The notes under the pieces were generated by a model. The model saw only the letters and a program-made list of their open reading frames with translations. It did no database searches and was not told the origin of the DNA. Position numbers and translations under genes: made by a program. Shown here one piece after another: positions 17,807 to 26,340 of a stretch of DNA of 64,000 bases (the stretch's first letter is position 1; every line of letters begins with the position of its first letter). Source of the stretch: Vibrio sp. HI00D65 (lineage in GTDB: Bacteria; Pseudomonadota; Gammaproteobacteria; Enterobacterales; Vibrionaceae); assembly GCF_001635455.1 (NCBI RefSeq), contig NZ_LWEH01000025.1, forward strand, positions 62,001 through 126,000. The letters are read 5' to 3'.

Positions 17807-17900
17807 TTTCCAGTGGTTGGCTATTTCCAGACTTAGCATCAATTTTCTATCACATAAATGCAGATGACAGTTGTGAGCGCTAACCGATAAAAGGTGTCCT

Positions 17901-17925
17901 AAAAACTTCTGGCCAAAAGTGATAT
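17901..17925 (+). promoter_or_regulatory. ExsA binding site before the chaperone/ADP-ribosyltransferase effector pair
   Basis: AAAAAC, a GGC box and a TGATA box are at consensus spacing. A -10-like TATCGT (4/6) lies at 17946, exactly 45 bp after the first A. This links the new effector pair to ExsA control. Confidence 0.75.
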
Positions 17926-17983
17926 ATGGCGAATGCCCTTGCGCTTATCGTTTTGACTACTCAATACGAAAAGGGTCCTCGCA

Positions 17984-18379
17984 ATGAACAAAGAAGAAAT
18001 CATAAACAACTGGCTGTCTAATTTATCTGGCGGGCAATGGCAGCTTTTGAATGGTCAATGCAACTTGGTTGGCGAAGATGGCATGCATTACGCCACGATT
18101 TTCAATTATGAAAACCGCATGGTGGTCATGTTCCCCTTGTCACCAGCCAAACAGCCAGAGGGAGGAATATCACCCTCCAAACTGCTGGCGCTGAATTCTC
18201 ACCCTGATGTTGTCGGCATTGCGTCGTTCTCGTTAGCCGCAGACAACACCACTGTTGTACTTAATTTTGCATTGCCGGATGAGTCAGTGGTGAATAGCGA
18301 CCTCAATATCTTTTGGCAAAATGCACTCAGTTTACGCAGTGCTTTGTTTGATGCGATCACTGAATCCACTGCGGGGTGA
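17984..18379 (+). CDS. Class I T3SS effector chaperone (CesT/Spc type)
   Basis: 131 aa, acidic, with the alternating strand/helix pattern of class I chaperones (QWQLLNGQCNLVGEDG, NRMVVMFPLSP, TTVVLNFALP, FWQNALSLRSALFDAI). It sits three bases before the 963-aa effector gene on the same strand, the standard arrangement for a dedicated chaperone. It has its own ExsA promoter and an aaaggg ribosome-binding site. The exact family name is unknown to me. Confidence 0.8.
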   Translation: MNKEEIINNWLSNLSGGQWQLLNGQCNLVGEDGMHYATIFNYENRMVVMFPLSPAKQPEGGISPSKLLALNSHPDVVGIASFSLAADNTTVVLNFALPDESVVNSDLNIFWQNALSLRSALFDAITESTAG

Positions 18380-18382
18380 TCG

Positions 18383-21274
18383 ATGCAAACAACGATCAGA
18401 ACAGACGGCGCGGCAAGCACTGCGGCTTTGCTGTCCCCGCAGCAGACAACAAGCGCGGCTAATATCTCTTTAAGTCAGGTTTCATCGGTCTCCGTTTCCT
18501 TAGTCGGCAATCAACCGCCGCTGAACACGCAACCAGCCCCGATGCCACCATTGCGTCAGGCCGAGGAAGAGTTTAATCACGCCATCATGCGTGCTGCCCA
18601 GTATGAAGGCAGCATTGAAAATTTAGTCCGAGACAAGGTAAATGCGCAGTTTCCAGCAACCTCTGACGCGGTGAAAAACCAGATAGTCGCTCAGTCGGTG
18701 GAAAAGATTGCAGAAGCCAACCAAGCATTTGAGTTTAACCATTTGGGCAATGATCTGCTGGAGAGCCCAGCAGTTGAGTACATGTCCCAATCGTTTTTGC
18801 GTCGGATTCTAGAAAACGTAGCGATCGCTCAAGCGAAAGATTCTTCAGTGCCACTAGCAAAGACAAATGAAGACGCCGGCATCGGTTTTCTGGACGGCTG
18901 GAGTGATGATGACGCTAAGTGGGCAGAACAGCTCAACAGCGTACTCAAGGACCCTAAAGCCAATGCTCGGGTACTGACCACATTAGCTTATAGCCATTTG
19001 AGGGTATTTCGTGATCCTTCACGACTTAAGCTGATGGGCGATGCCGTGAATCAGCCGCTGCTGAATGCTAAGGAAGCAAACCAAAGGCTGAACATTTTCC
19101 ACTTACATGGTGCAGGGGCGCAGCCAGAGATCTCGACACCGACCACAACCCAGCCCCACGGTTGGGCATGGCTTAAGTATGCCGATTGGAATACAAGTGA
19201 AGCGCTCGGCAACAAAACCGGCAATGACTTTATCGGCAGTCGTCAAAATGGCGACCCTCACAAAGGGACCGGATTCAAGTTTCAAGGAATGCAAGAGGCT
19301 ATGAAGCCTGCGGCTTATCACAACGACGCCGCTGCTTTAAAAGAGCGTTCAGAACATGAGTCCGGCTATGGTGGTTTCGTTATCAATGACAAAACGTTAA
19401 CCACGATTGGCCACGATAAACCAACTTCGGTTAATTGGCGCCAACAGAACATGGATAAGAAGTTACCTATGTTTGCGGGGCCATCCAGTACCACCTCTTT
19501 TATGTACGAAGTGGCGCGCCTTCTCAAAATGCCCGCTTCTGAAGCGCAAGCCTTTCGAGCCTTGCTGTTGGGGTGGATGATTCAGCCGCGAGATCACAGC
19601 TTTACAGAGATCATGGGAGCATTGGATGCTTATGCAATGGAGCACAATGATCACGGCGCTGCGACAGTAGACAGTGATGGTATGATGGCGTGGCAAGCCC
19701 GTGAGACGGGCAATTGGCTTGGTGCTTATGAGGGGCTGATAACCCAAGACATCGACTTACCCGGTATGGAAGCCAAGACAATCACACTAAATGGACAAGA
19801 GATTCATTTACCTGCGATTGAACCGGTGAAAATGAGTGTTGAGGAGTTCGATCATTCTGTCACTCAAGGGAAAGGCTACCCATCACAATATGCAGGGAGT
19901 GAGTATCTTGATGTACTGGCGCAGGCCGTGCAGAGTGATCAAGAAGCAGACGATACCTTTGGTCTGGCTTCAGAGAAAATTCACTACGCTGCGCAAAATA
20001 TGAATGACTTGAAGTTATACAATACCGAGCAGCGAACCATGCCGGAATTGCCTGAGCGAAAACCGTCAGGGCAACCATTTATCGATGGTGTTAAAGCGGA
20101 AGCATTAGGTAACTGGTTGGAGGGGCAGTCTCCCGCGCAATACCAACAGCTTCTTGGTAATGCTGCGTCTTTGTTGGCGGAATCTTCACAGGAAGGATCG
20201 CTAAGTAATGTTTTTCGTTATGGTGAGCGTAATGACGTGTGGGAAACTTTTCGTACGGTAGATAAGTCGAACATGCTTGACGCTCAGTTGGTGTTAAAAA
20301 ACAAACCTGATCATCAAGATGCGTTGGCCTTTTTAAAGGATGTCGCGAGTAGTAAAACCACATCAACTGAACGTCAACAAGCGGTATTAGAAGCTATTGG
20401 TGATGATGCAAATAACCAAGCGACGCTGATTAACGCTATGCTGCTGGCGACGACTCGATTCTATACAGGGAATGGCGCCAATATTATCAACCCGGGCTAC
20501 GGCGACTTTGCTCCACCGAAGAACGAGAGTGAAATGGAGATGCGTCTTCAATCGTTTCTAAAACGTAAACAATACACTAGTTCTGCTGAACGAGCGCAGG
20601 CGAAGAAAGAGTATCGCCAGAACGTGGATATGTTACAGGCTGCGATAGACTCTCCAATGTTTGAACGATACTCCGGTAAAGTTTGGCATGGCTGTCACAC
20701 CAGTGTTGCCGATGCGGTGTTAGAGAAGGGAACCGGTTTTCAGTTTCCTGGCTTTATGAGTACAACGCGTGCTCCAGACGTGGCACAAAGTTACATGGCG
20801 AAAGGTGCGCTTTTGGTTATCAACCCGGCGCCAGACATTGGGGTTAATATTGAGCCCATCAGTAGAGGGGAAGGTGAGAGAGAAATCTTGGTTCCTGCAG
20901 GGACGTCTTTTAATGTTGAACAAAGCTATACCTTACACTTGGAAAAAGGTTACCCGCCTTCAGCCAATACGACGGTGAAAAAGCGAATTTACGATAAAGA
21001 AGTGGCTATGGGGCGTCGCCAACCTAATGTGACCATACGCATAACGACGCCAGAGATGGAGAAAGTGGGCTTAAGTGGTCAAAGCGATCCAAAAGGAGAG
21101 GCGGAGCTTGCTGACCTGATTGATCATATCAAGAAAAACCCCTCGAACATGGAAGAGCAAACCAAAGTTGTGGTATTGAGCCGAGAGTCCAGTGCACTAA
21201 GCGCCAATACAGCGAATGCGGATAAAGCGGCAACAGAAGCCTTTAAACCAATGTACTCTGGTGGCTTTGTTTAG
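18383..21274 (+). CDS. Large T3SS effector with C-terminal ADP-ribosyltransferase-like domain
   Basis: 963 aa. The first 80 residues are Ser/Thr/Gln-rich, as expected for secretion and chaperone-binding signals. Residues about 100-600 are a long region I do not recognise, with HLHGAGAQP, GPSSTTSFMYEVARLLKMP and MIQPRDHSFTEIM. Residues about 750-880 resemble bacterial ADP-ribosyltransferases: first strand VWHGCHTS (His769), STT-type core FMSTT (Ser793), and an E-x-E pair in GEGEREILVPAG (Glu832/Glu834). In ExoS-like enzymes the first motif is Arg; here it is His, as in the diphtheria-toxin/PARP class. A GTPase-activating arginine-finger domain like that of ExoS was not seen. The target is unknown. 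A chaperone precedes it and a terminator follows. Confidence 0.78.
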   Translation: MQTTIRTDGAASTAALLSPQQTTSAANISLSQVSSVSVSLVGNQPPLNTQPAPMPPLRQAEEEFNHAIMRAAQYEGSIENLVRDKVNAQFPATSDAVKNQIVAQSVEKIAEANQAFEFNHLGNDLLESPAVEYMSQSFLRRILENVAIAQAKDSSVPLAKTNEDAGIGFLDGWSDDDAKWAEQLNSVLKDPKANARVLTTLAYSHLRVFRDPSRLKLMGDAVNQPLLNAKEANQRLNIFHLHGAGAQPEISTPTTTQPHGWAWLKYADWNTSEALGNKTGNDFIGSRQNGDPHKGTGFKFQGMQEAMKPAAYHNDAAALKERSEHESGYGGFVINDKTLTTIGHDKPTSVNWRQQNMDKKLPMFAGPSSTTSFMYEVARLLKMPASEAQAFRALLLGWMIQPRDHSFTEIMGALDAYAMEHNDHGAATVDSDGMMAWQARETGNWLGAYEGLITQDIDLPGMEAKTITLNGQEIHLPAIEPVKMSVEEFDHSVTQGKGYPSQYAGSEYLDVLAQAVQSDQEADDTFGLASEKIHYAAQNMNDLKLYNTEQRTMPELPERKPSGQPFIDGVKAEALGNWLEGQSPAQYQQLLGNAASLLAESSQEGSLSNVFRYGERNDVWETFRTVDKSNMLDAQLVLKNKPDHQDALAFLKDVASSKTTSTERQQAVLEAIGDDANNQATLINAMLLATTRFYTGNGANIINPGYGDFAPPKNESEMEMRLQSFLKRKQYTSSAERAQAKKEYRQNVDMLQAAIDSPMFERYSGKVWHGCHTSVADAVLEKGTGFQFPGFMSTTRAPDVAQSYMAKGALLVINPAPDIGVNIEPISRGEGEREILVPAGTSFNVEQSYTLHLEKGYPPSANTTVKKRIYDKEVAMGRRQPNVTIRITTPEMEKVGLSGQSDPKGEAELADLIDHIKKNPSNMEEQTKVVVLSRESSALSANTANADKAATEAFKPMYSGGFV

Positions 21275-21316
21275 CCAAGAAGCTTAACCACTTAAGTTAG
21301 TCTAGCCAACTTGTAA

Positions 21317-21344
21317 AGCTCAGCACATCATGCTGAGCTTTTTT
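21317..21344 (+). terminator. Intrinsic terminator after the ADP-ribosyltransferase effector
   Basis: An 8-bp stem (gctcagca / tgctgagc) with a five-base loop is followed by tttttt, 45 bp after the stop. It separates the two effector units. Confidence 0.9.
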
Positions 21345-21379
21345 ATCATCATGTGCCTTAATATAAACGGCTTAAAATG

Positions 21380-21404
21380 AAAAAAAGCCGACCATATCTA
21401 GCAT
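21380..21404 (+). promoter_or_regulatory. ExsA binding site of the vopS chaperone-vopS unit
   Basis: Seven A, then GAC as the GNC box, and TAGCA where TGNNA is expected (one mismatch). CATAAT at 21425-21430 is a 5/6 match to the -10 hexamer and starts exactly 45 bp after the first A. Confidence 0.78.
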
Positions 21405-21512
21405 ATTCCCCCATCTGTATTCAGCATAATAACCACACCAGCCAACACTTTGCGATTATCTAAACCGCAGAGATGTAAATACTAATAAATACAAAATAGG
21501 AATGTAAATCAG

Positions 21513-21950
21513 ATGGTCAACGGATTTATATCGACTCTTCTAAACGACTTTGCAAAGCGTTGCCAAATGGAAACGCTGGAATTTGATGAAGAAGGCTGTT
21601 GCCAATTAATTCTTGATAACGAAGTAGCAATTACACTTCGCTCAAGTGAAGAGAAGTTGACGCTTATTGGCTTAATTTCAGGTGAGAAACCGCATCCCGA
21701 TGTTTATTTTAAGCACATGAAAGCAGCATTAACAAAAGATGAGCCCTACGTATGTTGGGATGAAGATGCTGGCTACATCGGTTTTATTCACATTCATCAG
21801 ATAATGTTAACCGAGACATATTTTGAAACGTCGATTGCTCAATTTGTTGATTGGTTAAAGCTGTCAGCAAGCCCGCAGGAGCAAGTGGCGCAAGAACAGA
21901 AACAAACACGGACAATAGATACGGCACAATTTGCCACATTAAGGGTATAA
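21513..21950 (+). CDS. VopS chaperone (class I T3SS chaperone)
   Basis: 145 aa, acidic, opening VNGFISTLLNDFAKRCQMETLEFDEEGCCQLIL, which is the usual class I chaperone helix-strand start. The central EKLTLIGLISGEKP and the late helix FVDWLKLSA fit too. It is directly upstream of vopS (three bases), matching the V. parahaemolyticus VP1687-VP1686 order. It should hold the VopS N-terminus and deliver it to the sorting platform. Co-regulated through the ExsA site at 21380. Confidence 0.83.
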   Translation: MVNGFISTLLNDFAKRCQMETLEFDEEGCCQLILDNEVAITLRSSEEKLTLIGLISGEKPHPDVYFKHMKAALTKDEPYVCWDEDAGYIGFIHIHQIMLTETYFETSIAQFVDWLKLSASPQEQVAQEQKQTRTIDTAQFATLRV

Positions 21951-21953
21951 ATA

Positions 21954-23114
21954 ATGATTAGTTTTGGAAACGTAAGCGCACTTCAAGCGGCACTTCCGGA
22001 AGCGCGAAAAGATATTCTCAATGAAGGTAAACTCAATGTTGGTGGCAAGGAATATAAGGTCGATGCAAATACTCAGCAGTTTGTTCGTTCAAACCCAAGT
22101 AATAATGCAGTCGCTCAATTCTTTGAAGCAACAGGTAAGCTATTTAGAGAAGGCAACACAGACTCAGTAGCTAAAGCGATGACAAAATCGGTATTCGACA
22201 ATGCGCTAGGACAAGCTGAGCGTTTGAAATCCAGCTCTTCAGTAGAGCATGGCCAGATGTTTTTTAAAGATGCTAGTTTAAAAACGCCAGTCGATGTATT
22301 GAATGCTTTTAGTCGACTTGATGCTCAAACTATTCAATCTTATGGTGGCGAGCTTAACCAATTGGCTGATCTTGCTATGTCTGAGTTACTGCTTGATACG
22401 GAACCTGCCAAAAGCCTAAATACACAAATTGGTGAAGATGCGACCAAGGCGTTAGCTGGTCGTGTCGTGAAAGCCTTCGGTGGTGGTGCTATGGGGGTGA
22501 AGAATAATCCGAAGGTTGCTTCTGGGTTAGATATTATTCTTGCCGCTGAAGTTAAGAACTTAAAAGCGGCGCAAACGCATATAGAAGCCCTAGCAAACAA
22601 GGACTTGAGCGCTGATATCTATTCTGAAACTTTAGCTGAAACGAAATTTAATAAAACCGGTACAACTGATAATGTCGAACGTGCAACGGCGTGGATCGTT
22701 AACGCGTCGAACTCGGAAGGAAATGATGCTGACAAAATGGCTGCACTTTTGAAGGAGTATGCAACGAATGGTAAAGATCTATTAAACATGGAAAATCTAA
22801 AAGAGCTTCATGCTCGATTGGTTCCAAATATTGATAGAGATTATCGAGGTCCAAGTATTTCAGAAAGCACGTTACCTTCAAGCATCGGCGGTGAGAGCAT
22901 GCTTAAGCAACACGTTGAAGTCTTTTTGAAAGAGAACCCAGTAGCAGATAAAGATTTAGGCAAAAACCTGTTTGCAAGTGTTATTGGTTACCATGGCTTT
23001 ACAGATGGTAATGGACGTATGGGGCGTACTTTATATGCCATCGCTGAATTAAGAAATGATTCATTTACTCCTCTTGCCATGACTGCTGAAAACAACTTAC
23101 ACGGTATTAAGTAA
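21954..23114 (+). CDS. vopS: VopS, Fic-domain AMPylating effector
   Basis: 386 aa, essentially the length of V. parahaemolyticus VopS (387). The Fic signature HGFTDGNGRMGR begins at His347, near the C-terminus, with the phosphate-binding GNGR intact. In VopS the matching His attacks to transfer AMP onto a switch-I threonine of Rho, Rac and Cdc42, which collapses host actin. The N-terminal about 30-60 residues carry secretion and chaperone signals. It is ExsA-controlled together with its chaperone. The catalytic motif is complete, so activity is expected. Confidence 0.95.
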   Translation: MISFGNVSALQAALPEARKDILNEGKLNVGGKEYKVDANTQQFVRSNPSNNAVAQFFEATGKLFREGNTDSVAKAMTKSVFDNALGQAERLKSSSSVEHGQMFFKDASLKTPVDVLNAFSRLDAQTIQSYGGELNQLADLAMSELLLDTEPAKSLNTQIGEDATKALAGRVVKAFGGGAMGVKNNPKVASGLDIILAAEVKNLKAAQTHIEALANKDLSADIYSETLAETKFNKTGTTDNVERATAWIVNASNSEGNDADKMAALLKEYATNGKDLLNMENLKELHARLVPNIDRDYRGPSISESTLPSSIGGESMLKQHVEVFLKENPVADKDLGKNLFASVIGYHGFTDGNGRMGRTLYAIAELRNDSFTPLAMTAENNLHGIK

Positions 23115-23130
23115 GTATCCAAAAAATAAA

Positions 23131-23155
23131 AAGAGCGACTTTCGTCGCTCTTTTT
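23131..23155. terminator. Terminator between vopS and the convergent hydrolase gene
   Basis: The stem aaagagcgac / gtcgctcttt with loop tttc is flanked by A-run and T-run, so it can work in both directions: for vopS (forward) and for the hydrolase gene ending at 23201 (reverse). Confidence 0.9.
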
Positions 23156-23200
23156 ATAGGTCTGTCGGCCTTTATTGAAAGCTGAGTAAATTAGCGACCT

Positions 23201-24127
23201 TTAGTTTTTCATATTCTCAAGCATATAGTTGAGTACGTCATCGTTGTCGTTAATGAGGTTCTCGATTACATCAAGGTGGTCTCTTTTTCGAGCGAGGTAA
23301 ATGCGACACTCTTGCTCAGCATCAAGCACTTTGGCGTGATATTCCTTTGTTTGTCGGAAGAACTCAGGCGTGTCGAGTTCTGGGACAATCAAGTGCAACG
23401 GCGCCAATTCCTCTTCTGAAGGAAAATCATTAAGCAGTGGACTCACCCTCTCCGATGATTCATTGGTCATCTGAATGTTATCGTTCACGAAGCTGTTCAC
23501 AAGTGGTCGAATATCAAAAAGGCCAGCAATTGAAAAAACATCTTTGAGTTTCTCTTTGCCTTCTGCTTCTGCTCCAAATTGTTCCCAATCTGTTTTATGG
23601 AGCATGGATACAAGTTGGCCGCCAGCCGAGTGGCCTACTAAGTAGACTGCGGGAGAATTATTCTCGACTGCGAGTGATAAGATTTCTTTAACGGCAAGCT
23701 GCATTTGCTTAAGGATGGACTCCATTGGCGCACCGTTTTTCCAGTCTTGAGCCATTCGGTAACTTGGCATGTAAACCGTAAAACCATTTTGATTGAAAGG
23801 TTGTGCGATAAACCCAAATTGTTCTTTTGAAAACCATTGCCACCACCCGCCATGTATGTAGATAACCATAGGTGCATCTTTGGCAAGCCCCTTTGGCTTG
23901 TAGATATCTATTTTTCCAGAAAACTCGCCTTCTCCATATGCCATCTCGGTAAGTCCTGTTTCCAGGTTTGTTCGATAACGCTCACTTTGCTGGCTAGTAA
24001 ATTCTATGTGTTTCGGTAACAAATCATCCGTGGGTAATCTATTGGTCCATAACGTCGGATTGTATTGTTCATCTGCTATCTCTCGTGAGAAGTATTGTGC
24101 AATTGAGCTTGTGCTTGTTTTGTTCAC
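23201..24127 (-). CDS. Alpha/beta hydrolase, kynurenine-formamidase-like
   Basis: 308 aa. The oxyanion motif IYIHGGWW and nucleophile elbow VGHSAGGQL are followed by an Asp-containing segment and a His (KRDHLDVIENL), giving a Ser-Asp-His triad. HGGWW and SIAGLFDIRPLV are typical of arylformamidase-type hydrolases, although an esterase role is equally possible. It is divergent from the LysR gene (98 bp apart), which probably regulates it. No link to secretion is evident. It lies between the effectors and the reverse vsc operon and appears to be an insertion there. Confidence 0.82.
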   Translation of the reverse strand: MNKTSTSSIAQYFSREIADEQYNPTLWTNRLPTDDLLPKHIEFTSQQSERYRTNLETGLTEMAYGEGEFSGKIDIYKPKGLAKDAPMVIYIHGGWWQWFSKEQFGFIAQPFNQNGFTVYMPSYRMAQDWKNGAPMESILKQMQLAVKEILSLAVENNSPAVYLVGHSAGGQLVSMLHKTDWEQFGAEAEGKEKLKDVFSIAGLFDIRPLVNSFVNDNIQMTNESSERVSPLLNDFPSEEELAPLHLIVPELDTPEFFRQTKEYHAKVLDAEQECRIYLARKRDHLDVIENLINDNDDVLNYMLENMKN

Positions 24128-24225
24128 TATTTTGTCCTCTTCGGTTGCTTTAGGACATTATTAATGATTTTATTGGTGTGAAAAAGATTGGTAATTTAGT
24201 ACGGACTGTTTAATTTTTATAAACT

Positions 24226-25155
24226 ATGAACAAGTATATGCGTCATATGATCATCTTCACGAGAGTTGTGGAGACGGGATCTATTACTGCGGCTGCACGC
24301 GAATTAAAGGTGGGTAAATCCGTTGTTAGTCAACATTTGAGAGCTTTGGAGGAGGCGTTAGGTGTTTTGTTACTCAAACGCTCCACTCGCCAACAATTGC
24401 TTACGCCTATGGGAATAGAGTTTTTTGAACGGTGTAAAAACATTAGTGAGCTTGTTGATGAGGCATGGGATATTGCAAGGATCAGCCAAATTGAGCCAAA
24501 AGGAATGGTTAAGATTAGTTCACCCCACGCGTTGATCGAGCCAGTGATATCACCGGCAGTTGGGCATTTAGTCAGTATCTACTCTGAATTAGTTCCTACG
24601 ATTCTAGCCAATGACGGCAGCGTGGACTTATTTGAAACGGCGGCTGATCTCGCGATTCATGTCGGTGAGCTGCCATCAAGTGAGTACAGACAAAGAAGGA
24701 TAGGTAGTTTAAAGAAAGTGCTTTGTGCAAGCCCTTCATATATTCAGAATCATGATCTCAGCATCGCGAAACTTATTAAGGATCCGTCTCAGTTGCTCGC
24801 CTGCGATTATGTGGCGAATATCTGGGAGGGGAAATCTATTCGATATACTTTACAACACTCGTCCAGTGGTGAGCGAATAGAAGTGTCGCTGGAAGCGAAT
24901 CGCTTTAATGATTCGGTTCATTCGGTTATCTCTATGGTCAAAGCGGGAGCTGGTATAGCATTAATTCCTGAATTTATGTTCGAAAGCCTCAGACGCAAAG
25001 GAGAATTAGAGAACATTTTTCCTGGGTATACGCTTCCCAAGATTCCTATTTATGCTGTTCATAATTACGCAAAAACGCCTCCGCTCAATGTCAAAATGTG
25101 CACCGATTTCATTGAACGACAGCTTAGAAATCTTAACTCTTCAGAAGATGCCTAA
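24226..25155 (+). CDS. LysR-family transcriptional regulator
   Basis: 309 aa. An N-terminal winged helix-turn-helix (TAAARELKVGKSVVSQHLRALEEALG, about 20-45) is followed by a periplasmic-binding-like inducer domain (SSPHALIEPVISPAVGHL to the C-terminus). It diverges from the hydrolase gene in the classic LysR arrangement, implying control of that gene. The inducer is unknown. Confidence 0.88.
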   Translation: MNKYMRHMIIFTRVVETGSITAAARELKVGKSVVSQHLRALEEALGVLLLKRSTRQQLLTPMGIEFFERCKNISELVDEAWDIARISQIEPKGMVKISSPHALIEPVISPAVGHLVSIYSELVPTILANDGSVDLFETAADLAIHVGELPSSEYRQRRIGSLKKVLCASPSYIQNHDLSIAKLIKDPSQLLACDYVANIWEGKSIRYTLQHSSSGERIEVSLEANRFNDSVHSVISMVKAGAGIALIPEFMFESLRRKGELENIFPGYTLPKIPIYAVHNYAKTPPLNVKMCTDFIERQLRNLNSSEDA

Positions 25156-25201
25156 TCGTTTTCTGAACCGCTTAGATCTATCGATTCCATTCTACTTTGT
25201 T

Positions 25202-25231
25202 AGCACACAGTTCTTTTTTGTACTGTGTGCT
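25202..25231. terminator. Hairpin between convergent lysR and vscU
   Basis: A perfect 10-bp stem (agcacacagt / actgtgtgct) surrounds a T-rich loop. No clear T-tract follows on either strand, so it may terminate weakly or only shield 3' ends. Confidence 0.45.
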
Positions 25232-25263
25232 CTCTGAGCATGATGCACATGATTGTGAGAGAG

Positions 25264-26322
25264 TTATACTCGCGATTCCTCAGCCTGCTCAAGAGACGCG
25301 ACCCAACGCAGGATCTCAGCGGTGGCTTCAATAAGATCGCCTGGAATGTACTGGTTTAACTGACCATCGGCATAAAGAGCACGTGCGAGTGGTACTTTTT
25401 GCATCACAGGGATGCCTTCTTCGTGGGCTATCGCGATCATACGTTTTGCCATCGCATCGGTTTCTTTAAGGGTTATCACAGGCAGCGGCGTTTCGCCTTT
25501 TTTGTAGTACAAACCAATCGCGATGTGGGTTGGGTTCGTGACCAACACATTCGAACGTTTAACGTTATCTCTTTGGTTCGAAGTTTGCAGCTCTTGGTGC
25601 AACTGACGACGCTTACTCTTGATTTCCGGGCTGCCTTCCATCTCTTTATATTCGCGTTTGACCTCGTCTTTAGTCATCTTCAGTTGCTTGGTGTGGTCGA
25701 ATTTTTGGTATGCGTAATCGGCAGCTGCAATCACAATAAAGCCGACGGAAGAGATGATCATGAGTTGTTTCACTAATACGCCGGTGATGGTCGGTACACA
25801 CTCTAATCCGCATGTCGGGATTTGCAGTAGCGTGTTTAAGTTGCCCCGCAGAGTGACCCAAATAATGCAGGAAAGGAGCGACACTTTAAGAATCGATTTA
25901 ATAAACTCAATGATGCTCTTTAGCGAGAAAATTCGTTTTGCCCCTTCGACAGGGTTGATCTTTTTGATATCTGGTTTGACGGATTCACCACTAAACAGCA
26001 AGCCGAATTGCCCCATGTTCGACATGATGGCGATCAATGCCGTCACTATCAGGATCGGTGCCAGCAAGTAAACCATTTCTTTGGCGATGGCGACGGCTAC
26101 GTCAAGCAACGCATCCTGAAACCCTTGATAAGCCAACTCACTCGGCAACAAAAGTAGGGCAGAGATGTGCGACATATAGTAGTCAGCAAAGGCAAATAAG
26201 ACGGCAATTAGGGCTAGGATTAACGCCGAGGAGACGACTTCCTGACTTTTAGCGACTTGCCCTTTTTGCCGGGCATCCCGAAGTTTTTTCGGGGTGGGGA
26301 GTTCTGTTTTTTCTCCGCTCAT
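25264..26322 (-). CDS. vscU: VscU, autocleaving export switch protein
   Basis: 352 aa, YscU/FlhB family. Four membrane helices fill the first 210 residues, and the cytoplasmic domain holds the NPTH self-cleavage site at Asn263-His266. Cleavage there lets the machine switch from needle to translocator/effector export. It is the last gene of the reverse operon vscN-U and starts 18 bp after vscT. Confidence 0.95.
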   Translation of the reverse strand: MSGEKTELPTPKKLRDARQKGQVAKSQEVVSSALILALIAVLFAFADYYMSHISALLLLPSELAYQGFQDALLDVAVAIAKEMVYLLAPILIVTALIAIMSNMGQFGLLFSGESVKPDIKKINPVEGAKRIFSLKSIIEFIKSILKVSLLSCIIWVTLRGNLNTLLQIPTCGLECVPTITGVLVKQLMIISSVGFIVIAAADYAYQKFDHTKQLKMTKDEVKREYKEMEGSPEIKSKRRQLHQELQTSNQRDNVKRSNVLVTNPTHIAIGLYYKKGETPLPVITLKETDAMAKRMIAIAHEEGIPVMQKVPLARALYADGQLNQYIPGDLIEATAEILRWVASLEQAEESRV

Positions 26323-26340
26323 TGCTCTTCCTGTCTGTTA

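Noticed and set aside
18383..20600. RhoGAP domain as in ExoS/ExoT
   Set aside because: No arginine-finger segment typical of the ExoS GAP domain could be found in the N-terminal two thirds.
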